64,000 bases of DNA from Flavobacterium anhuiense. GTDB lineage: Bacteria; Bacteroidota; Bacteroidia; Flavobacteriales; Flavobacteriaceae. Position 1 is the stretch's first letter, and each line of letters begins with the position of its first letter. The DNA lies in NCBI RefSeq assembly GCF_900101855.1, contig NZ_FMVC01000006.1, forward strand, positions 124,001 through 188,000, in the 5' to 3' direction. Below the pieces are notes generated by a model. It was not told the DNA's origin. It did no database searches and saw only the letters and a program-made list of their open reading frames with translations. Below, in pieces: positions 59,030 to 64,000 of the stretch. The position numbers and the translations under genes are program-made.

Positions 59030-61450
59030 TTAGAACATTCCGCCCCCGCCTTTGTTAGTATTGTCATCTCTTTGTTTACGCTGTAAATTTTTGATTTTTC
59101 CACCACCAAAGTTGTAAGTCAGACCAAAGTAAACCGTTTGGCTTTCCCATTTAAACTGACCAGCTTGTGGATATGGATTCTCAGTATCGAAAGCATATTT
59201 CATTGTATTGAAAACGTCATTGAAACGAACACTTAAATTCATTTTGTTGTCTAACAATGTGTAGCGCGTACCAATATCCATTTTGTACATTTCGTGGCTA
59301 TTGTTTTGAAGTCCGTCTGTAGCGCCTCTGTAGAATCCGAAAGCTAAGAAGCTTAAACGTTTGTTTACTTTAAAGTTAGAGTTCATACGTCCATTAAATG
59401 CAGAAACAGTAACTGTTTTGTTTTTAGGCCCAATTTCATTTTTTTCTGGAATAAAACCATATATAACTCCTGATTGATCAATACTAGAAAAATCAATCGA
59501 TGGCTGAATATCCCACCATTTTGTGATTTTATAATTGAATGACATTTCAAATCCGTAAGCTGTATTATGATCAAAATTTGTAAAACTCATGATCTGTTTT
59601 TGCCCGCTTGTATCCGTAGGGTCTGGATATAAAATTCTACTAATTTGATCATTAATGCTTCTCACAAAAACACCCACTGTAAAACTTCCTTTTTCAAGGG
59701 TTTTAGTATAATTTAACTCGACAGAATTGGTAAACTGAGGTCTTAAATCAGGATTTCCTATTGAAGTCACCAATGGAGTAGCAAATTCACGAATAGGTTT
59801 TGTCTGCTCTAAACTCGGACGGTCAACACGACGGCTGTAGCTTAACTGTAAAGTATTTTTCTCAGTGATATTGTATGTTAAATAAGCTGATGGATACAAA
59901 GTAATGTAATCGTCATCAAATTTATCTTTACCATAATTTAAGTTGGCTTGAACTTTATAGCTTTCAAAACGTGCACCTACTTGATAGCTTAGTTTTTTGA
60001 ATTTTTGCCCAAATGTTACATAAGCAGAATAAATATCTGTGTCATAAGTATAGTGAGACATTTGATCTGCAACAGGTAGCAAAGGATTTCCGGTAATATA
60101 ATCGTTTTCTGTTCTTGTAATTCTTGCTTCAGCACCAGCTTCAAGCGTTGTTTTTTCGTTTAACGGATTAACATAATCTACGTTTATCGTGCTTAATTTT
60201 CTGGTTCCTTTTAAATAATCTTCATAGAAGACATTCCCTGCAGTATTGTCTGTTTTTGTCGTTTCAGTATCAAAAGAAGCATTTTGAGTTTCTTTATTGT
60301 CACTGTAGTTGGCTTCAAAATCTAAAGTGTGACCTTCTTTTTTGAAAATGTGTTTGTATGCTAAATTGTATGTCCCAACCTGATCTGGCCCCCAATATCT
60401 TGATTTTTGAAAGATATTCGAAATATCAGAACCGGTTACATTATTGTAATCAATATCAGTATCTACATAACCTTTTCCTGTAGATTTATTCTGATTAGTA
60501 TAGATAGATAAAGTATTGTGATCATCGATTAAATAATCCATTCCGATTTTGTATAAGTATGAATCATTATCATTCAAAACATCTATTTTTTGGGTAATAT
60601 CTTCATCAAATCTTTGAATGAAACCTTTATTATGGTATTTTCCAAAGTTTTGTCCCACGTTTCCGAAGAAGTTTACTTTTCCAGTTTTATAGTTTAAATC
60701 TAAAGACTGATTGTATTTTGCCGTTTCACCAAAAGTAATACCGCCACTGTAGCTTCCGTTAAAACCAGTGTTTGCATTTTTATGCAAAATAATATTAATA
60801 ATTCCAGACATTCCTTCTGGATTATACTTGGCGCTTGGGTTAGTGATTAATTCAATTTTCTTGATAGAAGTTGAAGGAATTTGTTTCAATAATTGAGCAG
60901 GATCAATATTTGTTGGACGTCCGTCAATTAATACACGAACATTATCATTTCCGCGAAGCGAAAGTTTTCCATCCTGATCTACATTCACAGAAGGAATATT
61001 ATTCATAATATCTGATGCGGAAGCTCCAGCGGTAGTTAGATCTTTACCAACATTCACCACTTTTCTATCGATTTTTTGTTCAATAGTCGAACGTTCAGCA
61101 ACGATATTTACACCTTTAAGTTGTGTTGCTTCTTCTTCAAGAGCAACATTTACAGTTGCCGTTTTTTTGTTTTCGCTCAAAAGCACAGAACCGATATATT
61201 TTCTAAATCCTATATATTGAATTTCGATCGTATAACTTTTTAAAGCAATATTTTTAAATGAAAAGTCCCCGTTATCGTCTGTGTTTACGCCAGAAACTAT
61301 TTTTCCATTTTCTTTTAGTGAAACTGTTGCATAAGAAATGGGTGCGTTGTTTGACTTTTCTGTAATTTTTCCAGAAACACTTCCAGTATTCTGGGCCTGT
61401 GCAGTTGCGATTATTCCTAATAACGCAAACAGAAAGAATTTTAATTTCAT
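59030..61450 (-). CDS. Outer membrane beta-barrel protein with CarboxypepD-reg and plug-like domains (TonB-receptor-like)
   Basis: This 806-residue protein has a signal peptide (LFALLGIIATAQAQ). A CarboxypepD-regulatory-like domain (residues about 24-110, SGKITEKSNNAPISYATVSL) comes first, then a plug-like part with LRGNDNVRVLIDGRPTNIDPAQLLKQIP, and a large barrel from about 235 with regular aromatic girdle strands. The tail is a Gly/Lys-rich GGGKIKNLQRKQRDD and ends GGGGMF. This make-up is that of the OMP_b-brl_3 family, which often works as a receptor or in envelope turnover. No susD-like partner is next to it. It may be regulated, as the 331-nt space upstream suggests. Confidence 0.88.
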   Translation of the reverse strand: MKLKFFLFALLGIIATAQAQNTGSVSGKITEKSNNAPISYATVSLKENGKIVSGVNTDDNGDFSFKNIALKSYTIEIQYIGFRKYIGSVLLSENKKTATVNVALEEEATQLKGVNIVAERSTIEQKIDRKVVNVGKDLTTAGASASDIMNNIPSVNVDQDGKLSLRGNDNVRVLIDGRPTNIDPAQLLKQIPSTSIKKIELITNPSAKYNPEGMSGIINIILHKNANTGFNGSYSGGITFGETAKYNQSLDLNYKTGKVNFFGNVGQNFGKYHNKGFIQRFDEDITQKIDVLNDNDSYLYKIGMDYLIDDHNTLSIYTNQNKSTGKGYVDTDIDYNNVTGSDISNIFQKSRYWGPDQVGTYNLAYKHIFKKEGHTLDFEANYSDNKETQNASFDTETTKTDNTAGNVFYEDYLKGTRKLSTINVDYVNPLNEKTTLEAGAEARITRTENDYITGNPLLPVADQMSHYTYDTDIYSAYVTFGQKFKKLSYQVGARFESYKVQANLNYGKDKFDDDYITLYPSAYLTYNITEKNTLQLSYSRRVDRPSLEQTKPIREFATPLVTSIGNPDLRPQFTNSVELNYTKTLEKGSFTVGVFVRSINDQISRILYPDPTDTSGQKQIMSFTNFDHNTAYGFEMSFNYKITKWWDIQPSIDFSSIDQSGVIYGFIPEKNEIGPKNKTVTVSAFNGRMNSNFKVNKRLSFLAFGFYRGATDGLQNNSHEMYKMDIGTRYTLLDNKMNLSVRFNDVFNTMKYAFDTENPYPQAGQFKWESQTVYFGLTYNFGGGKIKNLQRKQRDDNTNKGGGGMF

Positions 61451-61781
61451 GATTTTTTTACTGATTATTTTTTGATTTGATTGATGATGATTTCGTTTTG
61501 TTAGTTTTTCTTTTTTTTGTTTTTTCCTGACTTCAAAAAATTAAAGTCTCTATTAAGACTCTTTTACGGTTGATATGTTACAAGAAATTCTAGAAAAAAA
61601 TATATTTTTTTTCTCATTGGCTGTTTTGTAAGAGATTAGGGTTTTGGTTTTTTGATAATTTTAACAATTAAAAAATGCTCTTTTTTGTCAAATTGAAACT
61701 CTTTTCTTTAATTTAATATGTTTTTGATTTTCTCTAATTGATGAATAAGCAGTATCTTTGCTCACTTTAAAATAAGTTTAC
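61451..61781. other. Divergent intergenic stretch between beta-barrel gene and argS
   Basis: These 331 nt are over 70% A/T by eye and have long T runs (61500-61530). Apart from the argS -7 element I find no gene, tRNA or strong hairpin. The minus-strand promoter for the beta-barrel gene is not clear. Confidence 0.6.
61753..61760 (+). promoter_or_regulatory. -7 element of argS
   Basis: TATCTTTG is a perfect TANNTTTG and ends 21 nt before the start codon. The nearest TTTG lies at 61723-61726 with 26-nt spacing. Confidence 0.55.
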
Positions 61782-63560
61782 ATGTCATTACAACAAATTC
61801 TTACACCTTCTATACAAAAAGCAATACAAGCATTATTTGATGTTACTGTTGATAAAATCGAGTTTCAAACTACCAGAAAAGAGTTTGAAGGAGATATTAC
61901 AATGGTAATTTTCCCTTTGCTAAAAGTGATTAAAAGCAATCCGGCTGAATTGGGAAATAAAATTGGAAATTATTTAGTTGAAAATGTTTCTGAAGTTGCC
62001 CGTTTTAATGTAGTTTCTGGTTTTTTGAATATTGTGATTTCAGACAGTTATTATGTGAATTTCTTTAACGGAATAAAAGACCAAAAACAATTCGGATTTG
62101 TGGCTCCAAATCCAGATGAAAAAGCAGTTATGGTAGAATATTCTTCTCCAAACACTAACAAACCTTTGCACTTAGGACACGTTCGTAACAATTTGTTAGG
62201 ATATTCTGTTGCAGAGATTTTAAAAGCCTCAGGTAAAAAAGTATACAAAACGCAAATTATCAACGATAGAGGAATCCATATCTGTAAATCGATGTTGGCT
62301 TGGGAGAAATTCGGAAACGGAGAAACTCCTGAGACTTCTGGTTTAAAAGGAGATAAATTGGTTGGTAAATATTATGTAGAGTTTGATAAAGCATACAAAA
62401 ACGAAATTAACGGTTTGGTAGAAGCTGGTAAAACTGAAGAAGAAGCCAAAAAACAAGCTCCAATTATTATCGAAGCGCAAGATATGCTTAAGAAATGGGA
62501 AGCTGGCGACGAAAAAGTGATTGCACTTTGGAAAAAAATGAACGAATGGGTTTATGATGGTTTTGCTACAACTTATACGAATCTAGGAGTTGATTTTGAT
62601 AGATATTACTACGAAAGCAATACTTATCTATTAGGGAAAGATGTTGTTCAGGTAGGTTTAGATAAAGGAGTTTTTGAAAAAGATCCAGATGGCTCTGTTT
62701 GGATTGATTTGACAGACGAAGGACTTGACCGTAAAATTGTTTTGCGTTCTGACGGAACAGCGGTTTACATGACGCAAGATATCGGAACAGCAATTCAGCG
62801 TGTAAAAGATATGCCAGATGTTGGAGGAATGGTTTACACTGTTGGAAATGAGCAGGATTATCACTTTAAAGTGTTATTCTTAATTCTTAAAAAATTAGGA
62901 TTTGACTGGGCTTCCAGTTTATATCACTTATCATACGGAATGGTAGATTTGCCTTCTGGAAAAATGAAAAGCCGTGAAGGAACTGTTGTAGATGCTGATG
63001 ATTTGATGCAAGATATGACCGATACAGCAAAACAGATTTCAGAAGATTTAGGAAAACTAGACAGCTATTCTGATGAGGAAAAAGCTAAACTATATAAAAC
63101 AATTGGTTTAGGAGCTTTGAAATATTACATTTTAAAAGTAGACCCTAAAAAACGTATTTTGTTCAACCCAGAAGAATCTGTAGATTTTGCTGGAAATACA
63201 GGTCCATTTATCCAATACACATACGCGAGAATTCAGTCCATAATCCGTAAAGCCGATTTTGATTTTTCTAATAAAATTGAAATTGAAGAATTGCACGAGA
63301 AGGAAAAAGAATTGGTAAAACAAATCGAGCTTTTCCCAGAAGTAATTCAGAATGCGGCTCAAAATCATAGTCCGGCATTAATTGCGAATTATACTTACGA
63401 TTTAGTAAAAGAATACAATTCTTTTTATCAATCAGTGCATATATTAGGAGAAGTAGATTTAACGAAAAAAATATTCAGAGTACAGCTGTCTCAAAAAGTA
63501 GCCGAAGTAATTAAATCGGCATTTCATTTGCTAGGAATTGAAGTTCCAGAGAGAATGTAA
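61782..63560 (+). CDS. argS: Arginine--tRNA ligase
   Basis: This 592-residue class I aminoacyl-tRNA synthetase has the N-terminal add-1 domain, then YSSPNTNKPLHLGHVRNNLLG with the HIGH-like HLGH near residue 130. The KMSKS-like GKMKSREGTVV lies near residue 400 and a helical anticodon-binding domain ends in HLLGIEVPERM. Arginine is charged to tRNA-Arg in the cytoplasm. The C-terminal ending ERM is typical of ArgS. It is a single gene with its own -7 element and a terminator about 27 nt behind. Confidence 0.97.
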   Translation: MSLQQILTPSIQKAIQALFDVTVDKIEFQTTRKEFEGDITMVIFPLLKVIKSNPAELGNKIGNYLVENVSEVARFNVVSGFLNIVISDSYYVNFFNGIKDQKQFGFVAPNPDEKAVMVEYSSPNTNKPLHLGHVRNNLLGYSVAEILKASGKKVYKTQIINDRGIHICKSMLAWEKFGNGETPETSGLKGDKLVGKYYVEFDKAYKNEINGLVEAGKTEEEAKKQAPIIIEAQDMLKKWEAGDEKVIALWKKMNEWVYDGFATTYTNLGVDFDRYYYESNTYLLGKDVVQVGLDKGVFEKDPDGSVWIDLTDEGLDRKIVLRSDGTAVYMTQDIGTAIQRVKDMPDVGGMVYTVGNEQDYHFKVLFLILKKLGFDWASSLYHLSYGMVDLPSGKMKSREGTVVDADDLMQDMTDTAKQISEDLGKLDSYSDEEKAKLYKTIGLGALKYYILKVDPKKRILFNPEESVDFAGNTGPFIQYTYARIQSIIRKADFDFSNKIEIEELHEKEKELVKQIELFPEVIQNAAQNHSPALIANYTYDLVKEYNSFYQSVHILGEVDLTKKIFRVQLSQKVAEVIKSAFHLLGIEVPERM

Positions 63561-63586
63561 AAAAAATATAGACCTAGTTAAGGAAG

Positions 63587-63620
63587 AAAAGCCGGTAGTT
63601 TTAAACTATTGGCTTTTTTT
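63587..63620 (+). terminator. Terminator of argS
   Basis: AAAAGCCGGTAGTTT (63587-63601) pairs with AAACTATTGGCTTTT (63603-63617) through two G-T pairs, with a T run. A second TACCGGC at 63637-63643 could pair with the same left arm. Confidence 0.8.
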
Positions 63621-63792
63621 ATTGCTTTTTTGGCTTTACCGGCATTTCTGTAGTTTCATTCTTAGATAATTTTGCACTGGCTTTGTAAGTGTTACAATGC
63701 AAGTGATAAATTCCAAGTCAATTTATATTCTTCAAATATTCATTTTTAGCTATTTTGAATTAGTACGCTTTTAGTTGAGATGAAAAGAATGA

Positions 63793-63823
63793 AAAAACCA
63801 TCTATATACTGGATGGTTTTTAT
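63793..63823. terminator. Hairpin with 10-bp stem, orientation uncertain
   Basis: AAAAACCATC (63793-63802) and GATGGTTTTT (63812-63821) form a perfect stem with A run and T run on the two sides. It may belong to a minus-strand gene ending near 63844. Confidence 0.7.
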
Positions 63824-64000
63824 TCTTAATTAAAGTTCAGTAATTAATTTCCTCCTCCAAAAGCTATCATAAAAAACTTTTTTAATATCGCATAAGCTAT
63901 TTAGTACGTAATTTGTAGTATTAATATTTCAAATTATAATGTTAAAAGTAAATAGATTCTTGTTAAAATTATTTTAATTTTTTAAGTTCGCCCTCTCTAA

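Larger units (their letters stand above)
63561..64000. other. 3' intergenic stretch after argS
   Basis: This 440-nt stretch has two hairpins, listed separately, and A/T-rich sequence. A minus-strand open frame of about 19 codons (stop at 63844-63846, ending AFGGGN) lies upstream of the second hairpin on that strand, but it has no start codon before a stop at 63901-63903. I call no gene there. Confidence 0.6.

Noticed and set aside
63844..63903. Minus-strand 19-codon frame ending AFGGGN
   Set aside because: It has no start codon before the upstream in-frame stop, so only a hairpin behind it supports a gene.

Overview
The window looks like a chromosome segment of a Flavobacterium-type bacterium (Bacteroidota, Flavobacteriia). 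The DNA is AT-rich, and several genes and both tRNAs are preceded by the Bacteroidota -7 element TANNTTTG, in the best cases 19 nt after a TTTG -33 element. The gene content agrees: a PorV/PorQ-like outer membrane protein, a DUF4105 protein, many small SPII lipoproteins, a CarboxypepD-reg/beta-barrel outer membrane protein, and a Cys-poor flavobacterial RecQ.

Bases 1-24,499 are one long plus-strand surface-polysaccharide locus with tightly packed genes. It begins with the tail of an unidentified gene. It then holds a nonulosonate pair (CMP-sugar synthetase fused to a HAD phosphatase, plus a short NeuB-type synthase) and three membrane-bound O-acyltransferases (MBOAT) interleaved with four SGNH-like membrane-anchored proteins. 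A broken acyltransferase-3 gene and a run of about eight glycosyltransferases follow (GT2, GT4, exostosin/GT47-like, a fucosyltransferase-like protein and less certain types). A Wzy-type polymerase and a WcaJ-type initiating sugar-phosphate transferase close the locus. No Wzx flippase or chain-length regulator is visible. The layout suggests a Wzy-type glycan, probably containing a nonulosonic acid and heavily O-acylated.

From 24,500 to 34,470 come envelope and housekeeping genes: a DUF4105 (Lnb-like) protein, a PorV-like protein, phosphatidylserine synthase, a GH25 lysozyme, lptB, an AhpD-like protein, tatC, kdsD and divergent recQ. From 34,471 to 46,545 there is a 417-nt non-coding stretch with a MITE-like element, an FAD oxidoreductase, a SUKH-family protein beside an orphan gene, a quinone-oxidoreductase-like enzyme, a secreted aminopeptidase P, a META lipoprotein, secreted MsrA and MsrB, idi, a PTPS/QueD-family enzyme, Bcp, ManA, a small conserved protein and two tandem tRNA-Thr(TGT) genes.

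From 46,546 to the end lie lipoproteins, a patatin-like phospholipase, HtpG, a lipocalin-like lipoprotein with an OmpA protein, a lone ABC ATPase, an S9 peptidase, a FabH-type ketoacyl synthase, CutC, a large outer membrane beta-barrel protein and ArgS. Intergenic spaces carry strong hairpins, including palindromes that look like dispersed repeats and show compensatory base changes.

All functional calls come from reading the translated sequence and recognising motifs. No database search was run.
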